Shown piece by piece: positions 12,706-24,599 of a stretch of DNA of 64,000 nucleotides. The DNA comes from Pagrus major (lineage: Eukaryota > Chordata > Actinopteri > Spariformes > Sparidae). A program made the position numbers and the translations under genes. Below the pieces are notes generated by a model. That model saw nothing but the letters and a program-made list of their open reading frames with translations. It made no database searches and was not told where the DNA came from. The stretch spans positions 10,981,664 to 11,045,663 of the forward strand of contig NC_133220.1 of assembly GCF_040436345.1 (NCBI RefSeq), in the 5' to 3' direction. The first letter of the stretch is position 1; every line of letters begins with the position of its first letter.

Positions 12706-13498
12706 TAGATCTGGAAGCTAACGAATTAAGTATCTGTTACTCTAAATGTAAAATTATCTCTTTATTTGTACACATGTGGCCTTCACTGGACCACCATGGT
12801 TGACTTGGTGAAAGGACAAAAGACAAAGCTGAAACAGAAGTTCCTCAGGAAGGCTCAAGCAGCCATGTGCCAAATCTGGAACACTCCTTCACCTCCTCTC
12901 TTCCTTGATAATAAAATCTTCCCGGCAGGATACCAGGGGATCTTATTATGACTATACAACACAAAGTGCCCTTATTGACCCATAAGATAGAATAATTGGA
13001 GGAGAGGCCATCGAAATACACAAAGATGCTCACTGGATGGTCCCAGTGGAGCGACGTAGTCCTCAGACACTGGCGCCATTGAGACCATTAAGGTTAATGC
13101 ACTGTCGCATGCATGCACTCATGATATTAAACTGGCCATAGACAACTTTTTTGCTTTAACTTATTCTGAAGTAAATACCGATTGCAGAATGTAATGGCGG
13201 TAGAAAAATGATACCATCCACATGTAGATTGGTTTCCTATAAACCTTGCATTCACTATGATATTCAGTCTGCCACCAGGCTCGATTTTTCCAGCGGAAAT
13301 GAAGAAATTATGGCACAAAGAAAGCGCTTCTGCCATTGTCATTGTTTTCCCTGGTTGCCGTGCAGGTAATGGTGCAACAACTGGAATAACTGTGGAAGCT
13401 GACGGAGGAGGTAAGGAAGGCAAAAAGGGAGAGTGATAGAATAGATAGAAACCTGCATTCTTCCTACTAGACTAATAAGTAACAAAATCCGCCGACTT

Positions 13499-13694
13499 AT
13501 TAAAGGTGTTATTTGTAAGAAAAGTTGATTTTTGAGTCTCACTCCCAAGTCTTCAAATAATAACGCTTTGGGATGGCGGCCGACCTGTCCTACAATCCCA
13601 AAGTGTCAGTTTTTGGGAATCATACAGCGTCATTATTTTATGAGTTGGGAATGAGACTCAGAAATCAGCTTTTCTTACAAATAGCACCTTTAAT
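13499..13694. mobile_element. Fold-back MITE with long inverted arms
   Basis: A 196-base element starting ATTAAAGGTGTTATTTGTAA and ending with its near-complement TTACAAATAGCACCTTTAAT. The arms match over about 60 bases, including AGTCTCACTCCCAA against TTGGGAATGAGACT. The centre carries TTTGGGATGGCGG and ATCCCAAAGTG. It encodes no protein, so any movement would have needed an enzyme made elsewhere. Confidence 0.85.
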
Positions 13695-14749
13695 GCAAGT
13701 GTTTTACTCTGCTTTTTCATGAGACTGAGATCAGGATTCCTGGTCAAATTGAGTTCTTAGGTTCTGTTTTGCTTTGGGCAGTAGCCAGGCTGTTAGCCAT
13801 GTTGCTATCGCTGTCTTTGCTGCAGCGGCATTAAGGGTTAGGGAGGGGGAATTTGAAAAGTTGTTTGTTTTGGCTTTGAGTAGAATTGGGACCAATGACC
13901 TGCACAATTGCAGACTGAAAATTTGAGAATTCTAGTGGTATATGGACCATTTTTGCACTATTTATTGTGTCAAACAGCTGGAAGAGCATGTTTTCACATA
14001 TATTTTGTGTGTTTTTGGCAGCATCCTGCATGTACAGTATGCTAGCAACTGTAAAGACACAACTGTGTTTTTACAACCTCTGAGAAAAAGCAGGTGTCAT
14101 AATTTTTACAGCTTACAGTAGGTTATATGAACTTCACACCCTTCCCATTGTGTAGATAACTGTGAGGGTTCAATGTGTTTCTGGAGTACAGTAACAGTAG
14201 TTTACAACGGTGCACTTTTAGTCCTGTAGGGAATTATTTTTGGCATTTTTTAATAAGATTTCAGTTTGTGCTGTATGTGGAAAAATGTCTCAGATAACTG
14301 TGTCCTCCATATAACACCTGCAAAAAGAGGCTTTACAATAAAACAAGGATGCTGTAGGAGAGAGAGCCTTACTTTAACCTACTTTTGTGCACTTTCTGTC
14401 ATTGAGTGCATTATTCTTTAAAACTATTCAGAGTTAATGTTGCAGGGAAACAACATTGCAAGAGAAGCAAAAAAACGTTGAAGGTTAGATGAGAATCCTT
14501 GAGCCTCTCAGAGCAGAAATAAAGGCAAAGCAGCCAGAACCTTGTGTGAACTGTAACACAAGCAGCGCTGAGCCTCGTGAGAGCTTGACACACATCTGAA
14601 ATGGAGGACAAAGTATCCAGGAAATAGTGCTGTTGCTTGCATTTCCTATTCTCTGGGTGTCTGTGATACAGACCAGCCTCTCCGGAGCAATCCAGTCTAC
14701 CGTGGATCTCTAACAGATGAACAGCTGCCTTAACGACTGAGCTGGCCCG

Positions 14750-15849
14750 AGCTGGCATTACCCTGAGAGCAGAGAGTAAAAGTCCTGAGAGCGGTCACTG
14801 CCCTGAGTCCCTGAGAGAGAGAGAGGGTGGCGGGAGAGAGAGTGCAAAGAGCCAGCACTCCCCTTGGAGACTTGTCCCCTCCGTTTTTCTGAAACAGGCA
14901 GTGCTCTTTTGAAACTGTGCCAATGGAGGCTGGCCCAAGCACTCGCAGCTGAAACTTTTACAAGCTCGGTGTTCGCGAGCAGGAAGAGAAAGACAGAGTT
15001 AAGATTTGTAAAGGGAGTTTGCAGCTTCTCTTCTTCGACCTGCCTGAGGTTTCAGCACAGTGATTCATGCTTGCTTTTTTGATCATTTACACTACAAATT
15101 CTTCAAGAATACAAACAGAAATGATCTGGAGAGACTGCATGAAGCGAGAAAGGATTTTAAGTATATGTATGGAGATAATTGCTTAAAAGAATGAAGAGTC
15201 TGTGATGTCACACAGAAGGCTGCCTTGGATATTGCCTGAGGAAAGATACTGATGAGTGTCTGTGGCACTCTGTGGTCGTGGACCCCTTTGAAAATTAAAA
15301 CGCCCTATTCAAGACTTGCACATTGGATTATTTTAGTGTGTTCAGTTTCTTGGTGACGGTCCACGGGAAACATTATTTTTGGATTTGCGTGTTCCCAGAG
15401 ATTGACCCTTCCCTTGCCCTTATTTGCGTTTTAGAGCTCCATGACACATTCTGTTACATGAGGATGTATTGTGGTAAACATCCCAGACCACTCGTTTGGT
15501 TTGTTATGTTGACAGTAAACACTGGTTTCCGCTCACGAGTACAATAAAAATGAAATCAGAGCGTCGGTGGTTGCCATGTTCTTCTACAGACTTTGCAACA
15601 AATCTGAATTAAAACACAGGCAGGTGCAGAACAACTAAAGACGTGCAGAGTGACTACCGAAAATGGGAACCGTGAGGCATGTACTACCCGGGAATGCTGC
15701 CAACTGCTGACAAAAGGTTTTACTGCACGGCTCTGGGACAAGCCTTTAACTCATTTGCTCTGAAATGCTTCAGGAATATCTGGCACTGAATTGTTTGGCC
15801 AACTGAAGATAAATCTGTCAAACCTTCTGGCTTTGTTACAAGACAGCAT
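14750..15849 (+). ncRNA. Candidate long untranslated exon, possibly of the let-7 host transcript
   Basis: About 1.1 kb of mixed-composition DNA begins with a GA-rich promoter-like tract (14810-14840). It lacks the repeats common around it and ends at a perfect donor (GACAGCAT, then GTAAGTACTC, with GT at 15850). It has many short frames but none coherent. Position and strand fit a first exon of a plus-strand primary transcript reaching the let-7 hairpins at 24.2 kb. The start is a guess, and the link to let-7 is inference only. Confidence 0.3.
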
Positions 15850-18611
15850 GTAAGTACTCACTTCTGATTCCTTAACCCAAGCTTATTTCTCCGTCTGTCT
15901 CTCTCTGTTTCATTCCCCACTCTCAGCCCTTAATCCTACAGTCAAGTGAGATGTCTATTTGATGACATATAATCTACAGTTCATGCAAGTCACAGAGTTG
16001 ACTTGCCACACACACAAAAAAAAAACATCGGTCTACTTTTATACATATTCCAGGTGGATTTCGTATCTTTGGTGGGAGTGTGTAAGCACAATTTGTGACT
16101 TCATGATTTCTTTTCCTGCCTCTCTTTCTCCTCACTGTTTCTCCCTCTTGGCAGCAGGGCAAAAGTGGGCAGGGAGAGAGGAGGGCATGGCCCAGAAACT
16201 GCTCTCAAGCCCCAGCCCCTGTTCAAGTGGGGTTGCTCGCTGGTACACTACTCAGCCTTTCCCTTGTCTTGCAGGCGAAAGAGAGGGATGTGGAAATGCA
16301 TTCTTGTCTCATTTCTAACCCACTTTTTTTTTTCTTTTACGCCGCCACCATGGCCTAATTCTCTGCGGGTGAACACTAGCCTGACCTGTACAAAAAAACT
16401 CACCTCCAGGTATTTCTCATTTTTGATTCTGCCTTTGTTTGGGCCTCGATATTCCTCTTTGTACTGAATATCTCATTTCTGTTGCACTTTTACACTTCTT
16501 TTTCTATCACCTTCCACACTGTACACGTGTCTGCTTTGCCTGCAACGAACACAATGTCGAAATCGCCACCATTTCTGCTCGGTTGAGACACAACGGGAGT
16601 TTGTTTTAAATAATGCTGTTTCCTGGATTAAATGCATTAAAAGATAATTACCAAAGCATTTGTATATAGTTACTGTAATGAGCAGTCTGTTTACATAGTA
16701 CGGTTCAATAAACCACATGCCCTGAGTAAAAAGACATTCAAGTGGTTGTGTTACTGCCTCTTAAAGTACAAGACTGTAATAAAAAACAACATTTAAGTAT
16801 AATTTACAGTCGGAGCCTAAAGACACTTCAACTCCAGCGGCTTGAACAAACAAATTTCACCCCATCAAAAGTGATTATTACCTGACATTTCCTCAAACAG
16901 GATATTATCAGAGACAAAAGGCATTTAACCCTTTTCATGAAACATTTCGGTTTCTGAGTTGGGGAGTTGCTACGTAGGTGCGACAAACAAGAGGCAACAT
17001 AAAATATCCTTTAGCTGTACGGTGGCTACTGTTCACCATGTATTTTATCACAAAATGAATATTCAAAATAATATGTTGTTTTGTATATCATACAGGAAAA
17101 TCGTGTGTACTTTCCTTAAGTGTTTTTGAACGCTGCTGTTTGATAGACCTGTTCACAAACCAGTATGAACCAGATCCCTCTGTTGGAAGCATTGTTCTAT
17201 ACATGAAGGGGCTTGTATTGCATGATTGCAGGGTCTCAGTTTCAGATCAAGCCTTTTCGGGTTATTTGGGTTTGTTTTGTAACCACAAAAAATGCGAAAA
17301 GCTATTAAAAGACATTAATAAAACTGGTTTAATACACTTTTTTTTTTTTACTGATTTTACTCTAAATGAACCGAACTGCAAACTGACTGTGTAAACGTTT
17401 TGCCACATGCTACTTGGTATGTAGTTGTGTGTGGTTTTTGTTTGCATACAGTCCAGTCAGCTTTTGTGTTTGAGTATGTGATAACGACAGATTATGGCAT
17501 ACTGTACTGTGCAGATAGGGTGAATGAAGAAAAGAAGGTGGAGGGTGCAGGGCGAATGGGCAGACCGAGAGTAATTGAACTTATTTCCTCCTCCCCCACA
17601 CTTATCCTCAGATGAACTCGCTATGCTGCTTGATGACATGTTGTTTGGAAAGCCATATCCTCAGCTATTTGCGTTTCTCTCCTCCCCATGGTTGGAATGA
17701 CTCTGTGGTGACCAGGATCAAAGTCTCTTTTTTTTTGGCTGTTGTTTTTATCAGGTCATACTGCATACACACATTCAGCTCTTCCTGTTTGTTAGTAAAA
17801 CTGTTTCGTGGGCTATAAACAGCATTTGATTTGACTCTTTTGACTTGCAAAAAAAAAAAAAATACCACTTACAGCTGTTCTAGTTTTGAGCAAAAGCCAT
17901 GAGAGATCTGTCTTGAGAGTAACATCTGGAAGGTCCAGATGTTCCCCCAGTGTCCTCACATTTGTTTTAACCTGTGTGGAATATTAGATTGGCAGGTTTC
18001 CCGTGACAGGATATAGAGCCACGTATGACAATAGTTCACTGAACTAACTTTCAGACACTCTCTTTGTGATCGTCTAACTTTCAGTCTCTCTTTCTGTTGA
18101 GTAACTTTGACTAAAATAAACCATAAAAAGCACTTGCAAAGACTTTTTTCCCCCTGGTTTCTTATGAATATCATTGTGTGTATAGCAAAGATCCATCTTT
18201 CATTATTTACCGGGTGGTTAATACAGAAGAATATAGATGCGACACACAAGCCAGGACAGACAGGACACGTCCACAGCCCGTAAGGGAATACGCACCACAA
18301 AGAACAGTCCTCAAGCCTCATGACTACAATAAAAAAACATGAAATAAACAACCCACAATAAAGCACTTTAAACACTTCACACAAAATGAAAATGTATAAA
18401 GTACATGTCATCAGCACTAGCCTTTAGAGTGGTGTAAAATTTTATTTTATCCAAAATCATCAAGATCAGTATGAGTATGCTTTAAAACTGGATTTTTGTT
18501 GCACCGTTACCCTTTGGATACATTGTACTTTATACAATTATACAATTATATTGGTAGCAATTTAGATATCATGATGCTGAATGTGTTAAAAAGTAAACAG
18601 TAGACACACAC

Positions 18612-18931
18612 TAGGGCTGCACAATTAATCCAAAATAATCGAAATCGCAATGTGACTACGTGCAATATCCAAATTGCAAGAACTGTTGTGTTTTAATGAA
18701 ATTTTGTATCGCTGTAGAGACGCTCTGGCCCACAAAGCTCGTTCTCCAGATGTAATAAAACATGTTTCTTTGGCAGAGACTGGGAGAAACGCCACATCAT
18801 CATGATTTTACTAGTTTCTCAATGACAATGAAAAAAGTGATGTCAAATTTAATCACCCATAATAATCATGAATTATATCGCAATTGCAAAATAATTGCAA
18901 TAACACCTTTTGACCATATCATGCAGCCCTA
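18612..18931. mobile_element. hAT-type MITE, TAGGGCTGCAC family
   Basis: A 320-base element with terminal inverted repeats TAGGGCTGCACAATTAAT and ATATCATGCAGCCCTA. The interior has the usual ATCGAAATCGCAATGTGAC and TGCAATATCCAAATTGCA blocks. The flanking octamers (about ACACACAC and ACAGACAA) are similar enough to be an eroded 8-base target duplication. No protein is encoded. Confidence 0.85.
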
Positions 18932-20559
18932 ACAGACAAAGCACAACTAGTGATCACACCTATGCACGACACTCGGTTTCACGGCAAAAGAAAAAAAAAG
19001 TGCCACGCACCCAATTTTTGTTTGGTCCAGTGACTCCCCAGCTTGGGGTATCAGTCCCCACAATGGGTTGTAAGAATAATCTAATGGGTCACGAACGATT
19101 GGTAGGGCAGTAAATGAGAAAAAACTTAATTCTGCAACACAAAATTATGTTTATTTTTCTCACTTTATTTTTTTTTTGTTATTACTGTATTACTGCATAG
19201 TTTTATCCCAAATTAGACAAACTGAGAAAGGATTCCATAATCCCTTAAAGAATCATTTGAATCTTTTTAATGCGTCAGCAATCTCAGAACCCATCGGCTA
19301 TGGTCTCATGATGATTTACCCTCTGGGGCCAACAGCAAATGTTTCTGGGTTTCCAGTGTAGCCAGCAGATGTCCGGATAAAGGATAACTTATAACCAGGC
19401 CAAGACTTCCTCCTCCAATTGCCAATAGTTGTTTACAGTCTGATTAGCAACTTGAGACGCGAGAATGGAGTTGAGAGACAACTTATATACAGATATCTGT
19501 ATATGAATGCAGATCTATTTTTGAAAATCAAATAAAAAGCTAAATTGTCGTCAAAGGATAACCGATGGGTTGTGAGACTGCATTTCGGCCAATTTATTCC
19601 ACCTATTTGCTCTCCACACGGACTGTTTACTTGCATGCAACCAAGGCCAGCTCAAATGTGATTGATCAATACTTGGTCTACAAATGGACTACAAACAGAA
19701 ACTAGAAAACTTCCAATACACTAATCTTGTCCCTCATATGCAGATACTGTATCTCTTTAACACAAGCACAAGCAAAAAAAAAAAGCTTGTTAGCCACCAA
19801 ACTATACAACTACTTTAAATTTTTGTCTTTTATATTTACCCCAAGCTCCGAAGATTTACAGTAAGGTCTGAGTGCTCATCTGATACTTAAAAAGAATATG
19901 TGGTTTTGGAAAAAAATACCATAAAAAGAGAATAAAAAGTAAAAATGAAAATGGCAAAAAATAAAAAAAGGAACTTAAACAGAAGAAGTGACTTTGTGTG
20001 TGTGGTATGATATGTAAGCAATTTTTGATATCTCCTAAAAATGGAAAATTAAAAATAAAATTGTCGTGAGTCGACAATTGAAACGTCTCACTTTCAACAG
20101 GGATAACATTGTCACAGTCATTATGCTGATTAGGTTTACACATTCAAACTCAGACTGGACAGAATTGCCCCTCTGGAATCAATTTGCAAGTGCTTTTTGT
20201 GAGGAAAAAATGGAGGTTAGCTCAGTTATTTGATGCTCCATTGAAATGACAATTCATTTGGAAATTGTGTTCCAAATAAAGACGTCAAGACAGTTACTGA
20301 CAGTGAAGATGTGGCAGACTGGGTCGGCCTGCCAGATGGACATAAAGTATTGCTGACCTGTGTTTATTAAACAGGATGCATCACAGATGATGAGACTCAG
20401 CTGAAACCTCAGGCTCATCCAAAACATAACCACTTGCCCAACATATGGACAAAGTCTGCTTATGGAACAATGGACCTTTCTCTAGATGTGTGAACACCTA
20501 GCTCACACAGCACGGACACTACACTGAGCATCTGGCAGCAGGCTATGCCACCATACCTT

Positions 20560-20880
20560 ATTGTGTGGCATCATTCCCCCTTTCTGACATGGCATCCTCT
20601 CATTGCTTGGCTGCCAATACTCTCCTCCCCCCTCAGTGGTAGGTTCTGCCATGCTGCATCCACGACATCACCCCCTTTTTTGTCTCATTGAGATTCAGCT
20701 TGGCACGCAGACAATGCCCTTTTCTTGGCACCAAATATTGGAGAGCGCCGCATAAGAGAACCAACCTCAGTCTTTTCCCTCACAGTCGTCCCCCGTATTC
20801 CGCCGATCATCATGGACCAACGCCAACTTGTAATGGGTATTTTTTGTGCCGTCGTCTTCTAAATTCTCAGTTTATTCCGC
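20560..20880. promoter_or_regulatory. Possible conserved non-coding block with NFI-like sites
   Basis: Compositionally distinct from its AT-rich surroundings. It contains TTGGCTGCCAATA and TTGGCACCAAATATTGG, which resemble paired half-sites of nuclear factor I. There is no repeat signature and no coherent coding frame. Conservation cannot be tested from one sequence. Confidence 0.2.
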
Positions 20881-21121
20881 GATAAGAATATCTTAAGTAA
20901 AATGTTTACTATTGTAAGACGGATGCTCTAGGCATCTCTATCTGAAGCAACAATGAATTGTGTCAGCGATATGTTGATTGCTCTTGTGTTCAGTGAGTCT
21001 TAAATGAAGGTAATGGATTTATATTTCCATTCCATCGTTTTACTCTGCAACAGAGCAGCCATTTTCCTATCAGCAGCAGCTTGGGGATAGCTGTGAAAGT
21101 CAAACCACAACTTCCGGTTGT

Positions 21122-21165
21122 AAAAAAAAAAAAAAAAAGAGAGAGAGAGAGAAAGAGAGAAAGAA
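21122..21165. repeat. Poly(A)/(GA)n simple tract
   Basis: Seventeen A residues followed by an impure GA run ending AAGAAAC. Low-complexity DNA. Confidence 0.95.
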
Positions 21166-21474
21166 ACATTTCCTTTAGTTTTTGGTTGCAAACGTACCAA
21201 TTAACTTGTATGGACTTGTAATGGAGGTGCTAGTTGATTTACAGAAGTTGATGCACAATCACGAACAGGACATTTTGAAACAATTAAGGTAAGAATGACT
21301 AAAAAAAATCAAGTAGTAGTACCGGTGTGCATGCCTCACTGGCCTGTGGTTGAGAGATCTATTCTGCTTGTGAATCACAACTTCTGTATAAAGTTATGGT
21401 AGCTGTGCAGTGATCTTCAAATATACTAAGGCAGAAGGATGGATGATTTTTTAATGAAACACTGAACGTCTGTA

Positions 21475-21720
21475 TTTAAAGAGGCAGTTCACCTCTAAAT
21501 GTAAAATATATACTTTTCCTCTTACCTGTCATGCTATTTATCCATCTAGATCGTTTTGGTGTGGGTTGCCGAGCTTTGGAGATATCTACTGGAGGGATGT
21601 CTGCCTTCTCACGAATAGCTAACTCAGCTAACGTCACAGTCCAGCCGAGCAGGAATGTCTGGTAACACCCAGACCCGCAAAAGTTCCCTAACCGTAACCA
21701 AGTGAAGGCATACAAAACTC
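21475..21720 (+). repeat. Dispersed teleost repeat
   Basis: Opens TTTAAAGAGGCAGTTCACCT and continues with CTTTTCCTCTTACCTGT, CTATTTATCCATCTAGATCG, GTTGCCGAGCTTTGGAGATA and GGATGTCTGCCTTCTC. This is an abundant repeat in percomorph genomes, often found near genes. The open frame on its minus strand is not a gene. Confidence 0.8.
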
Positions 21721-22179
21721 CCCAGAGATAATCTGCGGTAATCTACAGTTGATATCTAGTATTTGCTGCAGAAAAGGTCGGCATTAATTTTTACATCCTA
21801 CACTGTCACAAGCACAAGCCTCTCGTCTATGATTAGATGCAAAAGGTCTGTGGATTATCTTGCAGTTAGTTTTTCAAAATGTTGAAACTGAATAGATCAA
21901 AAAGGGAAGAGCATCTTGTTATTTTTATTTGATTTTTTTTTATTTTTACTTTAGATATTATCTGGCTTTTACAGCGAGATGAAAATAAAAAAGCAACTTT
22001 TGAGTTGTATTGCTTCTTGTGGTGTAAGCTGTAAGCTGTACAGTAAGTAGTAGTTTTAATAACTAACATGGACTGGACAGGTTCCAGTCCAGTCCATGAC
22101 CCATCATCACAAATTTTCTTAGTAGTCCACACAACTTTTCTTGTATAAAAAGTTTAACCCACTTCTGTTTTCACTCCAT

Positions 22180-22660
22180 CCCCTCTGCCAGCCAGTTAGA
22201 AGAGTTTGATACCATTTACCGTCTAATTAATTCAACATCTCAATTAAGGCCTCCCACTCTCTGATGCCCCTGTGCCTTTTCATTATGGCCCGATGAGCAT
22301 GGCCTGGCACCGCAGCCGCACTGACTGCCAAAACATTTCAATCACTGTCGGCATTAATTAGGCCAAAGAGGAATTCAGAATGTTAATGAACTGCCCAGCC
22401 GCTTTTCAGCGACCATGGTTCACATGCTAATTTATGCAAAGTGTCCTAGCTTTTGCATGGGTTGACCAGCGTCGTCTACCATAACAGTGTCTGGGCTCAG
22501 TCAGCTCAGCCAAAGTATGGCTCTGTCGGGGCCCAGACAGCTCTGCCCAGCTTGTGTCCCAGACTCTAGTTGGCACAGTAAACAGACTCCTTTTTCAATG
22601 GACTTGAAGTGGCTTTCACACTGAGCATAAAGGGCAATTTTCTGAAGTCAAACCATCAGC
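22180..22660. promoter_or_regulatory. Likely conserved non-coding element upstream of let-7
   Basis: A 480-base block unlike the surrounding DNA, with dense homeodomain cores: CTAATTAATTCAACATCTCA, GGCATTAATTAGGCCAAAG, CATGCTAATTTATGCAAAGT. The last overlaps an octamer-like ATGCAAA. It also has two CAGCTC/GCTCAG-rich stretches near 22500-22550. There is no repeat signature or open reading frame. Such composition is typical of developmental enhancers conserved across vertebrates. It ends 1.5 kb before the let-7 hairpins. Conservation is inferred from appearance, not measured. Confidence 0.4.
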
Positions 22661-22679
22661 TCCTCTGTTAAAACTTCCC

Positions 22680-24170
22680 AAGCAACACCAAAATCACTAG
22701 CAGTATTTCTTAACATGCATTTGTTAATCAGCTCTCTGAAATTATGAATGAGCAATTTCTTAAGCCAGGCTCAACATCCCAAATACCATTATTTGGGGAA
22801 AAATAAAGAGTCGAATTTAGGGATATCGATTGGAAGGCGGAGGCAGAAGCCAGCAGGTTGCACCCCAGATGTTGTGTGCTGGCGCCAAACTCCATAAAAT
22901 GGCCGTGGTACTGCCATTTTACATTTTTCTTCCTTTGCTTTACATTCTGGTTGAAGAGACATAATGGACCAAACCAGGGGTGAAGCTTGTTTAAAGTGAA
23001 CTATTTTTTAAGCCTGTTGTAAGGCAAAGCTAGAAAGACCCAAGCCAAGTTCAAGAGTAAAATAGACGCTAATTCTTGGCACAGCTGCCCTTCATTACAT
23101 GCCAATTTCCCAGGAAGTGATTTTTACCTTGCAGGATTACACAAATTACCACATGTTCTGTGGTGACACAAGCGTATTTGCAGGTCATTAAGAAAGTATT
23201 TCTTTTGCACTTTTCCAGTATGCTAATGTCCAGTGTGTCCATCACCTGTTGGTCTTCAGGAGTGGCCAAATACATCAATGCTGACCAATGCAAGTGTTCA
23301 GATACTGTATATCACTTACATACAGTGAACAAGGTAGTCGTGTCAGACTGGTTGTAACCCTTAAGAAACAAGCCTTTTACAACTCCGGCAACAATGTGGT
23401 GAGTCAAGTGAGGAAATTGCTCTCAGAGGGAAATTCCTGATAAAACTGTTACCAGACAACTTCATTCCATGGCAGGTGTTGTATTGAAATAATGTGGCTT
23501 AACATTATTGTGCAACATTGTTTAACATTATTATTATTGTGCATGTTTTGACTATTATTTTGGATGTAATTTTAGTAATTTGCTACAAAAAATCACCATA
23601 AATCTTAAAATGTTTTGACAGTTACATGAATGCATTTGAAAGTCTACTTTGTTAGGTTTCCCTGTGAAGCTTCTAAACTAGGGCTTGGCAATACATACAC
23701 TATATATCGTTACTGTGATATGAGACTATATACCGTCTGAGATTTTGGTTGTCATTATATTTTAACCTGAACTGTAATTTGAATTTACCAGACTGTTCTA
23801 CCTGTCTTAAAACCCGCCTTTACTGGTGATTATTTAGCATAATTATCATTGTGTTAATATTTTGAGAAAGTACAGATAGTTATACCTGCGATATTTGATT
23901 TTGTCACTCAAGGAAATGTGAAAATATCGAGATATACATCATGTATTGTGATACTACCTAAAAATATCATATTATTTTAAGGTCATATACTACACTAAAC
24001 ACAATCTGAAATTATTAGATGAGATTAAACCTTCCAATCTAGGCCTATATGCAGAACAAAAGATATTTTGTTAACCATTGTTGGCCCCTGGTGAATCAAA
24101 AAAATTAACTTATTCTCTCTTTATTTTTGTCTTACAGCCTGACTGACACGTTTCCACTGGTACCTGTACA
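22680..24170. other. Non-coding stretch before the let-7 pair
   Basis: Apart from the MITE at 23679-23997 I see nothing assignable. The hairpins may be processed from a transcript that crosses this DNA. Confidence 0.5.
23679..23997. mobile_element. Degenerate TAGGGCT-type MITE with ATATCG-rich ends
   Basis: Starts TAGGGCTTGGCAATACATAC, has CTATATATCGTTACTGTGAT near the left end, then AAATATCGAGATATACATCA and TTTTAAGGTCATAT near the right. This matches the layout of a common teleost MITE. The related right end at 30745-30944 keeps the terminal CACCTAGCCCTA that is eroded here. Confidence 0.7.
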
Positions 24171-24179
24171 AGTTTCTGT

Positions 24180-24270
24180 CCTTAAGGCTGAGGTAGTAGA
24201 TTGAATAGTTGTGGGGTTTAGATCCTCCCTCTGAGATAACTATACAGTCTACTGTCTTTCCTGAGGAGAC
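24180..24270 (+). ncRNA. let-7k: let-7 microRNA precursor, let-7k-like
   Basis: The 5' arm (24189-24210) starts with the let-7 seed TGAGGTAGTAG. It differs from let-7a only at mature positions 12 (A for G) and 16 (A for T), as I recall for chicken let-7k. The 3' arm (24240-24261) reads CTATACAGTCTACTGTCTTT plus CC and pairs with it around a loop of about 29 bases. The flanks CCTTAAGG and CCTGAGG extend the stem. let-7 represses growth and timing genes through the seed. It is the first of two hairpins on this strand, 309 bases before the next mature start, so both may share one primary transcript. The minus-strand open frame over it is accidental. Confidence 0.95.
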
Positions 24271-24485
24271 AGGTTGATCTGCTGTGATGCCGAAGCGTGA
24301 ATGTACAAGAAGCTTCATGGATGAATTAATTTAAGAGATAACAATAACCTCTGCGGAGGAAATTGCTGACACAACAAAGACTTGACACATTTGATGGTGC
24401 TGGTCTATCATAACAACACATATCAAAGTAGGTTCATATTGACTGAAGTCTTGTTTTTAAGGATATTCATTGCTGCCTAGAGTTG

Positions 24486-24582
24486 AGCCTAGCAAGGTGA
24501 GGTAGTAGGTTGTATAGTTTGTGGGATGGAGTAAATCCTACTCAGGTGATAACTATACAGTCTATTACCTTCCTTGAGAGGT
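24486..24582 (+). ncRNA. let-7j: let-7 microRNA precursor with let-7a-identical mature strand
   Basis: The 5' arm (24498-24519) is identical to the canonical let-7a mature sequence, starting TGAGGTAGTAGGTTGTATAG. The 3' arm (24553-24573) reads CTATACAGTCTATTACCTTC plus C and pairs almost fully, including TATAGTT with AACTATA and GGTAGTAG with CTATTACC. The loop holds GTGGGATGGAGTAAATCC. The precursor differs from the first hairpin in loop and 3' arm, so the two are old duplicates. The symbol let-7j is given by analogy with the chicken pair; by mature sequence alone it would be called let-7a. Confidence 0.95.
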
Positions 24583-24599
24583 ACAATGAGTGCTTGGAA

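Larger units (their letters stand above)
9840..14740. other. Intergenic stretch, mostly repeats
   Basis: No recognised gene. It holds the minisatellite at 10370-10702, a dispersed repeat at 12480-12705 and a fold-back element at 13499-13694. Two short open stretches look slightly coding-like but match nothing I know: 11271-11361, which ends at a GTGAGT donor-like site, and 12796-12951, which starts in a good ACCACCATGG context. Confidence 0.6.
15850..22170. other. Intergenic stretch
   Basis: No recognised gene. It contains MITEs (18612-18931, 21475-21720), an A/GA simple tract (21122-21165) and a possible conserved block at 20560-20880. Open frames here lack family resemblance. Confidence 0.6.

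Noticed and set aside
12381-12803. A 140-codon plus-strand frame
   Set aside because: Most of it crosses a dispersed percomorph repeat, and the translation resembles no family.
12796-12951. MVDLVKGQKTKLKQKFLRKA... in a strong start context
   Set aside because: A single short frame beside a repeat, with no splice sites, no homology that I can name and no poly(A) signal tied to it. Too weak to call a gene.
24121-24318. A 65-codon minus-strand frame over the first let-7 hairpin
   Set aside because: It is antisense to a complete microRNA precursor, whose pairing fully explains the sequence.
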